This document shows positions 40,798 through 47,369 of a DNA stretch of 48,742 nt, piece by piece (the first letter of the stretch is position 1; every line of letters starts with the position of its first letter). The stretch covers positions 1 to 48,742 of the IMG/VR virus record IMGVR_UViG_3300045107_000772. One strand, 5' to 3'. The position numbers were made by a program, and so were the translations under genes. The notes under the pieces are model-generated. The model was not told where the DNA came from and did no database searches. It worked only from the letters and a program-made list of their open reading frames with translations. The DNA is from a virus.

Positions 40798-41369
40798 TGG
40801 GGACCGCCGAGCGTTTCCAGGCGATTCAGACCGCGGCGGCGCAGCGGCCCCACGGCACGCGCGCGCGGTACGTGGCCGGGCCGTGCCGGTGTCTCCTCTG
40901 CCGCGCGGCGAACAGCAGGTACCAGAGCGAGCGCGACCGGGCCAGGCGCGAGCACGGCGATCGCCGCGACCTGGTGGATGCCGGCGCGGCGCGGCGGCAC
41001 ATTGTCGCGCTGGGACGGCGCGGCGTGGGCTACAAGTCCGTCGCGGACGCGGCGTCGGTGGCGCGGACGATCGCTGCCGGGATCCGGTCGGGGCGGCGGC
41101 GGCGGATCCGTCGCGATACCGAGGCGCGGATCCTGGCGGTGACGGCGGAAGCTTACGCGGCTGGCGCGCGGGTGCCTGCAGGGCCGACGTGGAGGCTGCT
41201 GGACGCACTGCTCGACCGGGGCTACACGCGGGGGCAGATCGCGCTGTGGCTGGGTTGCAAGACACCCGCGTTGCAGATCAAGCGGGGCGGCAAGATCCTC
41301 GCGGCGACGGCGGCGCGGGTGCGGAAGGTGTACGGGGCGATCGAAGCCGGCCGCTTGAGGAGGACCTGA
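40797..41369 (+). CDS. HTH DNA-binding phage protein
   Basis: A 190-residue very basic protein from ATG 40797. An N-terminal CRCLLCRAANSRYQ motif is followed by repeated HTH-like segments: LGRRGVGYKSVADAASVART, RRDTEARILAVTAEAYAAGA, then LLDRGYTRGQIALWLGCKTP. The last part matches a common small DNA-binding family in high-GC phages. Possible role: regulation or genome organisation. Confidence 0.65.
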   Translation: MGTAERFQAIQTAAAQRPHGTRARYVAGPCRCLLCRAANSRYQSERDRARREHGDRRDLVDAGAARRHIVALGRRGVGYKSVADAASVARTIAAGIRSGRRRRIRRDTEARILAVTAEAYAAGARVPAGPTWRLLDALLDRGYTRGQIALWLGCKTPALQIKRGGKILAATAARVRKVYGAIEAGRLRRT

Positions 41370-41420
41370 TGGGCGAGGTTCGTGTCGGTGCGGCGCGCGG
41401 CGGATCGGGAGGGGGAGTCT

Positions 41421-41649
41421 TTGGTCAAAGGCCGTTGCGGGAACGGCTCCAATTCGGCAACAAAGCGCACCTGGCCGGCGCACACGCAACGGCCAGCCGG
41501 TCAAGCGGTACACGTGCTGGTGCCTCAAGTTCGTGGAGCACGCCCCGTGCCATCCGCATTACCGGCGTCCGGGCGGGCAATGGGCGCACTTCGATTGCGT
41601 CGAGGAGTTGCGCAGGGAGTTCGAGGATTTGCAAGCGAGGTTCTCGTGA
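41421..41649 (+). pseudogene. Frameshifted Cys/His protein fragment
   Basis: TTG 41421 with GGAGGGGGAG just upstream opens VKGRCGNGSNSATKRTWPAH. About 25 codons on, the protein-like frame shifts by +1 to a segment GQPVKRYTCWCLKFVEHAPC followed by HPHYRR and WAHFDCVEELRREFEDLQA, ending at TGA 41647-41649. The cysteine/His-rich second half looks like a zinc domain but has no good start of its own. A frameshift mutation or sequencing indel in between is the simplest reading. Confidence 0.4.
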
Positions 41650-41698
41650 TGGTGAACATACGCGTGCCTTCGACGCAGATCCGCTTGAGGAGGTTGCG

Positions 41699-41998
41699 AT
41701 GGGCGAGAACGTAATGGGCGAAAAGCAGGCGCGGGCGTATTGGTTCCGCGCGCGGCGGCTGGGGAGGGGGCGGCTGCCGGACAGTCCGTGGCGGTTCGCG
41801 CAGGTGTTCGCGGCAACGAAGCGGGAGGCGGAGAAGGGCGCGCGGCAGGTGTTGCGGACCGGGCTCAGCAAGTATTCGCCGCTGTGGGGCGGCGCGTGGG
41901 AGTTCGAGTGGATCGAGAAGCCGGACCGCAAGCTGCTGCCCGCGGCGGTGCCTTTGCCGGTGGCGGACGCGACGCTGTTCGTGGAGGCGGCGCTGTGA
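41699..41998 (+). CDS. Hypothetical protein (99 aa)
   Basis: A 99-residue protein, ATG 41699 with GAGGAGG eight bases upstream. Aromatic and basic centre (AYWFRARRLGRGRLPDSPWR; GLSKYSPLWGGAWEFEWIEK), strand-rich. No family is recognised. Its start region (CCGCTTGAGGAGG, then ATGGGCGAG) repeats that at 41351-41377, as if a start cassette were duplicated. Confidence 0.55.
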   Translation: MGENVMGEKQARAYWFRARRLGRGRLPDSPWRFAQVFAATKREAEKGARQVLRTGLSKYSPLWGGAWEFEWIEKPDRKLLPAAVPLPVADATLFVEAAL

Positions 41999-42126
41999 CG
42001 ATCCTTTCGGTGCTGGCCGTTGCGGTGTTCATGGTGGCGCTGTCTGTCGGCTGGCTGCCTCCCCGTGCCGTTTGGCTCCTCGTCGTCGTCGCCTTCTTTG
42101 CGGTTTACCCACGGGGGAGAGCGTGA
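41995..42126 (+). CDS. Small membrane protein (43 aa)
   Basis: A 43-residue hydrophobic peptide from GTG 41995 (GTGA overlap): TILSVLAVAVFMVALSVGWL, then VWLLVVVAFFAVYPRG, giving two short membrane segments. Could be a small phage inner-membrane protein; holin activity is possible but unproven. Confidence 0.55.
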   Translation: MTILSVLAVAVFMVALSVGWLPPRAVWLLVVVAFFAVYPRGRA

Positions 42127-42183
42127 TGGTCATGGCGATCTCCACCAACGGTGGCCGAGCAACACCTGCACAGGAGGCAACGC

Positions 42184-42663
42184 ATGCCCATCCGGCCTGA
42201 GTGGAGGCACTTCTATCGAGGGCCAGCGTGGCGCGCGATCCGCGCGCGGATCCTCGCCCGGGCGGGCGACTGCTGTGAGCGGTGCGCAGCGCCGGACCGC
42301 ACCACGGTGCTCCGCTTATACGGCTGGTGGACACCCAGCGGCCTGGAGGCGACGGTCGCACAGCAGGGTGGCTGCATCAACGGGACGGACCTGATCGTGT
42401 TGCCGTGGAGGCACGCGGGCCAAGCTGCCACAGAGGCTTGCTTCCCATCCGTGAAGTATGAAGGCCGCTGGGTCCGGATTGTGTTGACGGTCGCGCACCT
42501 GAACCACGATCCGCGCGACAACCGGGACGAGAACCTGCAGGCGCTGTGCCAGTGGTGCCACTTGCATCACGATGTCCGGTTTCACCATGCGAATGCGCGG
42601 CGGACGCGAGCGCGCAAGAGCGGGCAGCACTGGTTCGACGGGATGGAGGCCACCACGGCATGA
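42184..42663 (+). CDS. HNH endonuclease-like protein
   Basis: A 159-residue protein, ATG 42184 with AGGAGGCAACGC upstream. N-terminal WRHFYRGPAWRAIRARILAR, a paired-Cys CCERCAAP, then the HNH-like core VAHLNHDPRDNRDENLQALC with QWCHLHHDVRFHHANARRT, giving zinc cysteines and catalytic His/Asn. Possibly a homing or anti-competitor nuclease; small HNH proteins also assist terminases, but this one is far from the terminase genes. Confidence 0.75.
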   Translation: MPIRPEWRHFYRGPAWRAIRARILARAGDCCERCAAPDRTTVLRLYGWWTPSGLEATVAQQGGCINGTDLIVLPWRHAGQAATEACFPSVKYEGRWVRIVLTVAHLNHDPRDNRDENLQALCQWCHLHHDVRFHHANARRTRARKSGQHWFDGMEATTA

Positions 42664-42980
42664 GGGCGTTTTTCGAATTCTGCTGGCCGCTGTTGGCCGC
42701 CGCGCTGGCCAGCCTGGTGACGAACTTCGGGTGGCGGGCCGCGGCGTACCAGCGGCGCGGGATCGGGTTCCTCCTGCTGGCGGCCGGGAACCTGTTCTGG
42801 GTGTCGGCGTTCCTGGCTTTTCCCCGCACCAACTTCACGATTCCGTTTTTCGCCATCGGCAGCGCGGCCGGCACCGTGCTCGCGATGGCAATCCACGTGG
42901 CGCGGCTGAGCGGGCGCTGGCCGTATCTGGCGATCACGTGGGCGAGCGCTCCAGCGCTGCCGAAGAAAGGAGGTGAGTAG
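42660..42980 (+). CDS. Membrane protein, three predicted spans
   Basis: A 106-residue protein, ATG 42660 overlapping the HNH stop. Hydrophobic segments: FFEFCWPLLAAALASLVTNF, GIGFLLLAAGNLFWVSAFLA and FAIGSAAGTVLAMAIHVARL. Short polar loops and a basic tail. Candidate for a holin or superinfection-exclusion role; neither is shown. Confidence 0.55.
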   Translation: MRAFFEFCWPLLAAALASLVTNFGWRAAAYQRRGIGFLLLAAGNLFWVSAFLAFPRTNFTIPFFAIGSAAGTVLAMAIHVARLSGRWPYLAITWASAPALPKKGGE

Positions 42981-42981
42981 T

Positions 42982-43068
42982 ATGGGTGAACCGATCATCA
43001 TCTTTCCGCCGCCGCCGTGCGCAGCGGACCAATCCTGTTTTGGCTGCCACTCGTTCGTGCCGTGCTGA
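42982..43068 (+). CDS. 28-aa cysteine-rich mini-protein
   Basis: A 28-residue peptide, ATG 42982 to TGA 43066-43068. It has a textbook Shine-Dalgarno, AAAGGAGGTGA, ending eight bases upstream, stronger than at most genes here. Sequence: short hydrophobic start, four prolines, then C-x5-C-x2-C-x5-C. The four Cys spacing suggests metal binding or disulphides. Too short for standard gene callers; the ribosome-binding site is the best argument. Confidence 0.5.
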   Translation: MGEPIIIFPPPPCAADQSCFGCHSFVPC

Positions 43069-43083
43069 CGGAGGCCTCCGCGA

Positions 43084-43296
43084 ATGAGACGACGCGCTAG
43101 TATGGCGTTGGGACTAGCAGCCGCAGTGCTGCTAGTCCTTCTCGGGCTGTTTCAACTCGAGCGCAAGAACCCCAACGGCTGCCGCGCAAGCTGCCCGAAC
43201 GCAGCCTGCCGCAATGGCCGGGAGAAATGCCGGTGTCCCAAGCTGGCCAACAACAAGGGCGCCCAAGGCGCAAAACCGAGAGGACAAAACCGATGA
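43084..43296 (+). CDS. Small signal-anchored cysteine-rich protein
   Basis: A 70-residue protein from ATG 43084. A basic start plus one hydrophobic helix (ASMALGLAAAVLLVLLGLFQ) followed by CRASCPNAACRNGREKCRC, a five-cysteine tail outside or inside the membrane. Overlaps the next start (ATGA). Together with the 28-aa peptide just upstream it forms a run of tiny Cys-rich proteins. Confidence 0.55.
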   Translation: MRRRASMALGLAAAVLLVLLGLFQLERKNPNGCRASCPNAACRNGREKCRCPKLANNKGAQGAKPRGQNR

Positions 43297-43964
43297 AAGC
43301 ACTTCTGGCATTGCTACTGGCGGCAGCGAGCGTGTCCGCCCAGCGAACCTACAAGGAAAACCTCGGCAACAACATCTCCGAGCTGCAGGTGCCGGTGAGC
43401 CGGCACGGATTGCAATCGACGTCGATCGGCGTCCGGGCGTACGACGGCCTAGGAAAGGAAGTTCCGGCCACCCAGTTCACGTATGCGACGGACGCGAACA
43501 AGACGGTGACGGTGCGGTTCACGCCGGCGGTGAGCGGCGGCTCCGTGCTGCTGATCCAGGGCTTCGAGGGCCCGGACACGACGGCGGCGACGGACATGGA
43601 GGTGACCGCGAAGGCGCACGGGAACTCCGCGGTGAAGAACGAGATCTGGATGTGCGCCGCGTGCACGGCAGCCAACTATGCGAAGCGGGCGGCGAACGGC
43701 CGGACGTACGTGATGGTGAGCGCGGTGCGGTATCTGCACTACGCGGCCGACGGAGACTACACGGTGCGGGTGTTCTTCGAAGGCAATAAGGTGGTGTTCG
43801 GACTGACGGCGGCCGGGGGAGTGCGCAACTCCTGCTTCGGCGGGCCGTGCGAGATCCGGTACGGCGTGACGGCGTTTCCGGAGGGGGCGGTGAAGCTGGG
43901 CGAGTCGACGTTCGAGTCCGGCCACGGATTCCGCACGGTGCTCGACCATCGTCCGTGGCGGTGA
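43293..43964 (+). CDS. Secreted beta-rich protein
   Basis: A 223-residue protein from ATG 43293 with a clear signal peptide (MKALLALLLAAASVSAQ). The mature part is strand-rich (ISELQVPVSRHGLQSTSIGV; KTVTVRFTPAVSGGSVLLIQ), with two Cys pairs (CAAC; CFGGPC), like periplasmic or surface beta-sandwich proteins of Acidobacteria-type hosts. Possibly alters the host surface during lysogeny; that is inference. Confidence 0.6.
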   Translation: MKALLALLLAAASVSAQRTYKENLGNNISELQVPVSRHGLQSTSIGVRAYDGLGKEVPATQFTYATDANKTVTVRFTPAVSGGSVLLIQGFEGPDTTAATDMEVTAKAHGNSAVKNEIWMCAACTAANYAKRAANGRTYVMVSAVRYLHYAADGDYTVRVFFEGNKVVFGLTAAGGVRNSCFGGPCEIRYGVTAFPEGAVKLGESTFESGHGFRTVLDHRPWR

Positions 43965-44596
43965 AGGAACCGAAGCCCAGCGCGACGCCGGCACGGCCCC
44001 TGGTGAAAGCCGCGGCGGCGGACCTGGAGTTGGCCGTGCAGCAGATCCAGGAGCGGGGGGAGGTCGGGGTCTACCGGTCGAACGGCGCCGGCGGGCTGCT
44101 GGACGTCCCCCAGTTCGCGCGCCTGGTGCGGGGGCAGATGTGGGGTCTCGACGGGGTTTGGAAGGGCGGAGATGACGCGGCGCGGCGCATGGCGGTGGCG
44201 CAGCTCATCCTGCTGGGCGCGGAGCTGGAGCAGGCGCGGAGGCGCACAGAAGCGGCGGCGACGCCGCAAGGGAGGCGGAGCTTGAAAATCGTTTCATTCG
44301 GAAAGTTGACCGTGGCCACGCCGGGGACGCCGGTGCAGGTGACGTCCACGCCGACGCCGGTGGTGGCGATGGTGTTTAGCAGCGTGGCCGGAGCGGGCAA
44401 GGTCTACGTGGGACTGGCGAACATCGTGGGAGCGACGGGCGCGGGCGTATTGGGAGAAGTGCTGCAGCCGGCGGCGGGTCCATCCGACCGGCTGCGGATC
44501 GACGCGGAGGAGGGCAACCAACTGGACGCGGCGAGCTTCTACCTGGACGCGGCGGCCGGAGGAGCTACGGTGTACGCGTTCGGCCTGCAACAGTGA
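43961..44596 (+). CDS. Hypothetical two-part protein (possible internal second start)
   Basis: A 211-residue frame from GTG 43961 (GTGA overlap). Residues 1-105 are helical (AAAADLELAVQQIQERGEVG; AVAQLILLGAELEQARRRTE). From about residue 108 it changes to a strand-rich protein (KIVSFGKLTVATPGTPVQVT; GKVYVGLANIVGATGAGVLG) resembling small independent phage proteins that start with MKxVSFGK. An internal TTG at 44282 preceded by GGAGGCGGAGC could start that part separately, so this may be two proteins from one frame. Confidence 0.5.
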   Translation: MKEPKPSATPARPLVKAAAADLELAVQQIQERGEVGVYRSNGAGGLLDVPQFARLVRGQMWGLDGVWKGGDDAARRMAVAQLILLGAELEQARRRTEAAATPQGRRSLKIVSFGKLTVATPGTPVQVTSTPTPVVAMVFSSVAGAGKVYVGLANIVGATGAGVLGEVLQPAAGPSDRLRIDAEEGNQLDAASFYLDAAAGGATVYAFGLQQ

Positions 44597-45032
44597 AGGG
44601 CCGGCGCTTCCGGGTGTCGAACTCCTCGTGGAGCAGCGCGCGGATGGTCCGAATTGAAATGCCGAACCTGGCGGCGAGGATTTCTTCGGAATCCCCTACG
44701 CAATAGAGGCAGTATATGCACTGCACCGCGGAATGGACCTCGCCTGCCAGGAGTTCGGTCCCGCAGGTCGCGCAAGGGCCGGTGACGGGCCGCTGCGGCG
44801 CGCGGGCGAGCGCCGCGCCTTCGAACCCCAGCAAATAGTCGGGCGAGACCTGGAACCGGTCGCAGACCTTCAGCAGGGTGCAGACCATCAGGTCGCGCGC
44901 CTGGCCGCTCTCCAGTGCCGTTAGGGTACTCACACAGACGCCGATTTCTTCGGCGAGGGCGCGCTGCGAGAGGCGGTGGATCTCGCGGAGGCGAACCAGC
45001 CGCCGGGGCATCACCTGTTTCAGGGCCAACAT
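44565..45032 (-). CDS. XRE-type repressor with zinc ribbon and second HTH
   Basis: A 155-residue minus-strand regulator, ATG 45030-45032 with GGGAGAAG upstream; GTG 45074 would extend it. The N-terminal XRE helix-turn-helix is LVRLREIHRLSQRALAEEIG with VCVSTLTALESGQ. A linker leads to paired cysteines (CATCGTE; CIYCLYC), a zinc ribbon, then a second HTH-like unit (SEEILAARFGISIRTIRALL). Divergent from the sigma factor gene at 45146, it is the best candidate for a lysogeny repressor or late-switch regulator. The double-HTH layout is unusual. Confidence 0.75.
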   Translation of the reverse strand: MLALKQVMPRRLVRLREIHRLSQRALAEEIGVCVSTLTALESGQARDLMVCTLLKVCDRFQVSPDYLLGFEGAALARAPQRPVTGPCATCGTELLAGEVHSAVQCIYCLYCVGDSEEILAARFGISIRTIRALLHEEFDTRKRRPFTVAGRTRTP

Positions 45033-45145
45033 AGCCGGCTTCTCCCGGAGAACAGCGTTCTGGTCTAGCCCCACAGTGTCCAGTTGACTCTATGATTCCT
45101 CTTTTCGCATGTGATTTTCAAACTTAAGTCCGCGAATTTGGAAGC
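45033..45145. promoter_or_regulatory. Divergent switch region between repressor and sigma factor
   Basis: This 113-base, locally AT-rich gap separates two divergent regulator genes. It contains TTGACT (45084-45089), a TATGAT nearby, and the perfect palindrome ACTTAAGT (45122-45129), any of which could belong to promoters or an operator. No consensus promoter with correct spacing was found in either direction. Confidence 0.4.
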
Positions 45146-45625
45146 ATGGACCCAGCGGAGGTTGAGCAGTACGCAGGGATCGTGCGATCCATGGCGCGGG
45201 GACTGGCCCATCAATTCCGGGCGCCCGCGGAGGATCTGGAGCAAGAGGGCTTCGCCGCTTTGATGGCGGTCATGCAGAAGCTGCGGCCGGAGACGGCGGG
45301 AGCGTACATCCGGATGCGGGTGCGGGGAGCGATGCTGGACAGCCTGGCGCGGGAGCGCCGGCACCGGCACGAGGAGCTGGCGGAGGAGGCGGGGCGGTCG
45401 GCGGCGCCGGATCCGGAGGCGGCGGCCGAGGCGGCGGAGCGCCGGGAACGGCTGGCGCGGGCGGTGGCGGAGCTTCCGGAGCGGCAGCGCGCGGTGGTGG
45501 AGCTGCGGCTGGGGCAAGAGCTGCCGCAGAGCCAGGTGGGGCGGGCGTTGGGGATCGCGCAGCCGGCGGTGTCGCAGCTCGAGAGCCGGGCGGTCCGGCG
45601 GCTGCGGGAGGCGCTGGCGGGGTGA
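45146..45625 (+). CDS. Sigma-70 family RNA polymerase sigma factor
   Basis: A 159-residue sigma factor. Region 2 signals: DLEQEGFAALMAVMQKLRPE and YIRMRVRGAMLDSLARERR. Region 4: LPERQRAVVELRLGQELPQS, then QVGRALGIAQPAVSQLESRA with VRRLR, a standard -35-reading helix-turn-helix. Region 1.1 and a full region 3 are missing, so it is an alternative sigma of FliA/SigF- or ECF-like size. Likely redirects host RNA polymerase to phage late promoters. It stands divergent from the XRE regulator and upstream of the late region. Confidence 0.85.
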   Translation: MDPAEVEQYAGIVRSMARGLAHQFRAPAEDLEQEGFAALMAVMQKLRPETAGAYIRMRVRGAMLDSLARERRHRHEELAEEAGRSAAPDPEAAAEAAERRERLARAVAELPERQRAVVELRLGQELPQSQVGRALGIAQPAVSQLESRAVRRLREALAG

Positions 45626-45663
45626 GTCGTGATGGAACCGGATCGCCGCCCCGATAGGAAGGC

Positions 45664-46068
45664 GTGGAAGGCAAGACACGGGCTTGCGGCGGACGGATGC
45701 AGGAAGCGGTGGACGAGTTCGGCGCGCTGTACCTGCAGCTCGGGCCGCTGAAGAAACGGCACGAGCAGCTCCGGGAGGAGATCCTCGGCTGGGTGGAGAA
45801 GGAACCCGCGGACGCCGAGGTCACTTTCGCCGGCAAGACGCACGTTGTGACGGTTTCGGCGCGCGCCAGCGAACGCCTGGTGCTGGTGAAGAAGCTCTAC
45901 AAGTTGATCGGCCTCAAGCGGCTGCTGGAGATCTGCCAGGTGACGCTGAAGAAGGTCGACGATCTGCCGCAGGAGGAGTGGAAGCAGGTGGTCGAGCTGC
46001 GCAAGCACGAGGGGCCGCGGCAGGTGACGGCGACGCCACGGTTCGTCCCGGAGGCCAAGGCGAAGTGA
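45664..46068 (+). CDS. Hypothetical helical protein
   Basis: A 134-residue protein from GTG 45664, or the in-frame ATG 45697. Contains GALYLQLGPLKKRHEQLREE (coiled coil) then ASERLVLVKKLYKLIGLKRL. Somewhat like phage Gam-type nuclease-binding helices, but that resemblance is weak. GTGA overlap with the next gene. Confidence 0.5.
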   Translation: MEGKTRACGGRMQEAVDEFGALYLQLGPLKKRHEQLREEILGWVEKEPADAEVTFAGKTHVVTVSARASERLVLVKKLYKLIGLKRLLEICQVTLKKVDDLPQEEWKQVVELRKHEGPRQVTATPRFVPEAKAK

Positions 46069-46544
46069 CGTGGGATCTGGTTGCATCCCGCGCCTACCCC
46101 GGGCACTGGCACGTGGAGGCGGTGCTGCCGGATGGAGCGGTGGCGGTGGCGGTGTTCTCGGGACCGGACGCAGAGCAGTGGGCACGGGCGTATCTGGCCT
46201 GGAAGAAAGAGGAGGGTGCGATGGAAGTTCTGAACGCATTGGGATTCTTGCTCGAAGACCGGGTGCGGACCGGCGACAACCGGGCGGCCGAAGAGGCCGG
46301 GGAGCACCTGGTGCGCGTACGCGCGCTGGCAAAGTCGCTGGAGCGGCTGCCTCCGTTGGCGCCGGCGGAGCCCGGCGCGCCCGGAATCGTGGGCATGCTC
46401 GGCGGCGGCGGACAGCCGGCGGACCTGGCCTACGAGGAGCACCTGACGAAGCTGCGGCAGCGAGAGATGGAGATGGCGATCCGCGAGATGGAGCGCCAGA
46501 AGGCGCAGGCCGATGACGGCGCGGGAAGCAAAGCCGACGGGTAA
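46065..46544 (+). CDS. Hypothetical protein
   Basis: A 159-residue protein from GTG 46065. The first ~50 residues are strands (VASRAYPGHWHVEAVLPDGA), the rest long acidic helices ending in a coiled coil (LTKLRQREMEMAIREMERQK). An in-frame ATG at 46221 could start the helical half alone. Precedes the structured leader region. Confidence 0.5.
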   Translation: MTWDLVASRAYPGHWHVEAVLPDGAVAVAVFSGPDAEQWARAYLAWKKEEGAMEVLNALGFLLEDRVRTGDNRAAEEAGEHLVRVRALAKSLERLPPLAPAEPGAPGIVGMLGGGGQPADLAYEEHLTKLRQREMEMAIREMERQKAQADDGAGSKADG

Positions 46545-46562
46545 GCAGGTTTTCCATATAAA
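46534..46562 (+). promoter_or_regulatory. Putative promoter of the structured leader
   Basis: TATAAA (46557-46562) in an AT-rich pocket, with CCGACG (46534-46539) 17 bases upstream. The -10 is good, the -35 weak (3/6). Transcription would begin at the first hairpin (46569). A phage sigma factor could use a different -35. Confidence 0.5.
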
Positions 46563-46568
46563 AAACTC

Positions 46569-46750
46569 GCCGCCCCGTTAAGAGTTCGGGGAGCGGCGGG
46601 TACACTCGTACAGAATTGCGCCACGGTCCGTTCCGTGGCGGCCCAGTCCGAGGAAAGGGCCGGACGCGCTCGAAGGGCGTCCTAAAACCGCCACCTGGCG
46701 GCGCGGCGAGGCCGCGAATCCGACTCCCGGTTACCCGAGACAGTAGAGGT
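46569..46750 (+). ncRNA. Hairpin-dense structured RNA / leader candidate
   Basis: About 180 bases with no plausible protein and at least eight inverted repeats: GCCGC-CCCG/CGGG-GA-GCGGC (46569-46597), GTAC/GTAC (46600-46611), CGCCACGG/CCGTGGCG (46619-46640), GCCC/GGGC (46641-46660), GGACGC/GCGTCC (46662-46682), CCGCC/GGCGG (46688-46701), CGCGGC/GCCGCG (46702-46716), and CTC-GG/CC-GAG (46724-46739). Stems adjoin almost end to end, as in ribosomal leaders, riboswitches or cis-acting antitermination RNAs. It ends where the ribosome-binding site of the next gene begins (46746). Not a match to any RNA I can name with confidence. Confidence 0.6.
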
Positions 46751-46755
46751 GCATC

Positions 46756-47100
46756 TTGCCGGAGCCCGAGGTCTACGCCGAGCGCTTGGAGGTGCTGGGC
46801 GCGGAAGGCGAACACGTGCGCTGGGTGGACGAAGAGCAGGCGCGAGACCTGGTGAAGCGCGGGGTGGCCGCGGTGCGCCGCACCAAGCGCCGGATCCGGG
46901 CGCTGCAACTGGTGCCTGCCGCCGCGCGGATTGACGAGGCCGGCGGGCGGCGGGACCTGAAGAACCGCGGGCTGCAGGCGGGCGCCGCGCATGCATGCGA
47001 AACGCAGAAGAACCCGCGCGGGGTGTGGACGATCGAGAAGCTGCCGGCTTCGACCCGGGACATATTTCTGGCGGTGGTCGAGGATTGCCGGGCGGCATGA
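46756..47100 (+). CDS. Hypothetical protein downstream of the structured leader
   Basis: A 114-residue protein, TTG 46756 with AGAGGTG just ahead, so its translation depends on the folded leader. Basic, helical N-terminal half (VYAERLEVLGAEGEHVRWVD; DLVKRGVAAVRRTKRRIRAL) and a strand-rich end (GVWTIEKLPASTRDIFLAVV). Overlaps the sigma-like gene (ATGA). Could be a regulator; no family is recognised. Confidence 0.5.
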   Translation: MPEPEVYAERLEVLGAEGEHVRWVDEEQARDLVKRGVAAVRRTKRRIRALQLVPAAARIDEAGGRRDLKNRGLQAGAAHACETQKNPRGVWTIEKLPASTRDIFLAVVEDCRAA

Positions 47101-47369
47101 GGGATTTCGCCGCGCCCGGCCCCAGTCCCCTGGACCAGGCCGCGGCGGCCGAGGCCAAGCGGTTGGTGCGCAGCGCGGTGGCGGGCCTGCCGGAACGGCA
47201 GCGGCTGGTGGTGCTGCTGGTGTACCGCGAAGAACGCAGCTTTACGGCGATCGCGGCGGACTGGCACGTGTCGGTGGCGGCCGTGTGCCAGGCGCATACC
47301 CGGGCCCTGCGCCGCCTGCGGGCGGCCATGATCGCGGCCGGGGTAGCTCAGCTCAACGAGGTGCTATGA
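47097..47369 (+). CDS. Sigma region-4-like HTH protein
   Basis: A 90-residue protein from ATG 47097. Contains AAAEAKRLVRSAVAGLPERQ and RLVVLLVYREERSFTAIAAD, then WHVSVAAVCQAHTRALRRLR, the fold of sigma-70 region 4 without region 2. Without a -10-binding domain it cannot be a full sigma factor; it might be an activator, an anti-sigma-type appropriator or an antitermination factor. Located right after the structured leader and coupled to the genes around it (ATGA overlaps). Confidence 0.8.
   Translation: MRDFAAPGPSPLDQAAAAEAKRLVRSAVAGLPERQRLVVLLVYREERSFTAIAADWHVSVAAVCQAHTRALRRLRAAMIAAGVAQLNEVL

Noticed and set aside
42126-42200. 24-codon frame between the small membrane gene and the HNH gene
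   Set aside because: No motif, overlaps the HNH ribosome-binding site and start, and no ribosome-binding site of its own could be seen.
45084-45115. Consensus-type promoter for the sigma gene (TTGACT ... TGTGAT)
   Set aside because: Spacing would be 20 bases and the -10 is weak; reported only as part of the divergent control region.
46650-46756. Resemblance to RNase P RNA (GAGGAAAG and later ACAG strings)
   Set aside because: The conserved strings are in the right order, but the expected P4 pairing and the GGCUUAC-type element are absent, and the whole element is too short.
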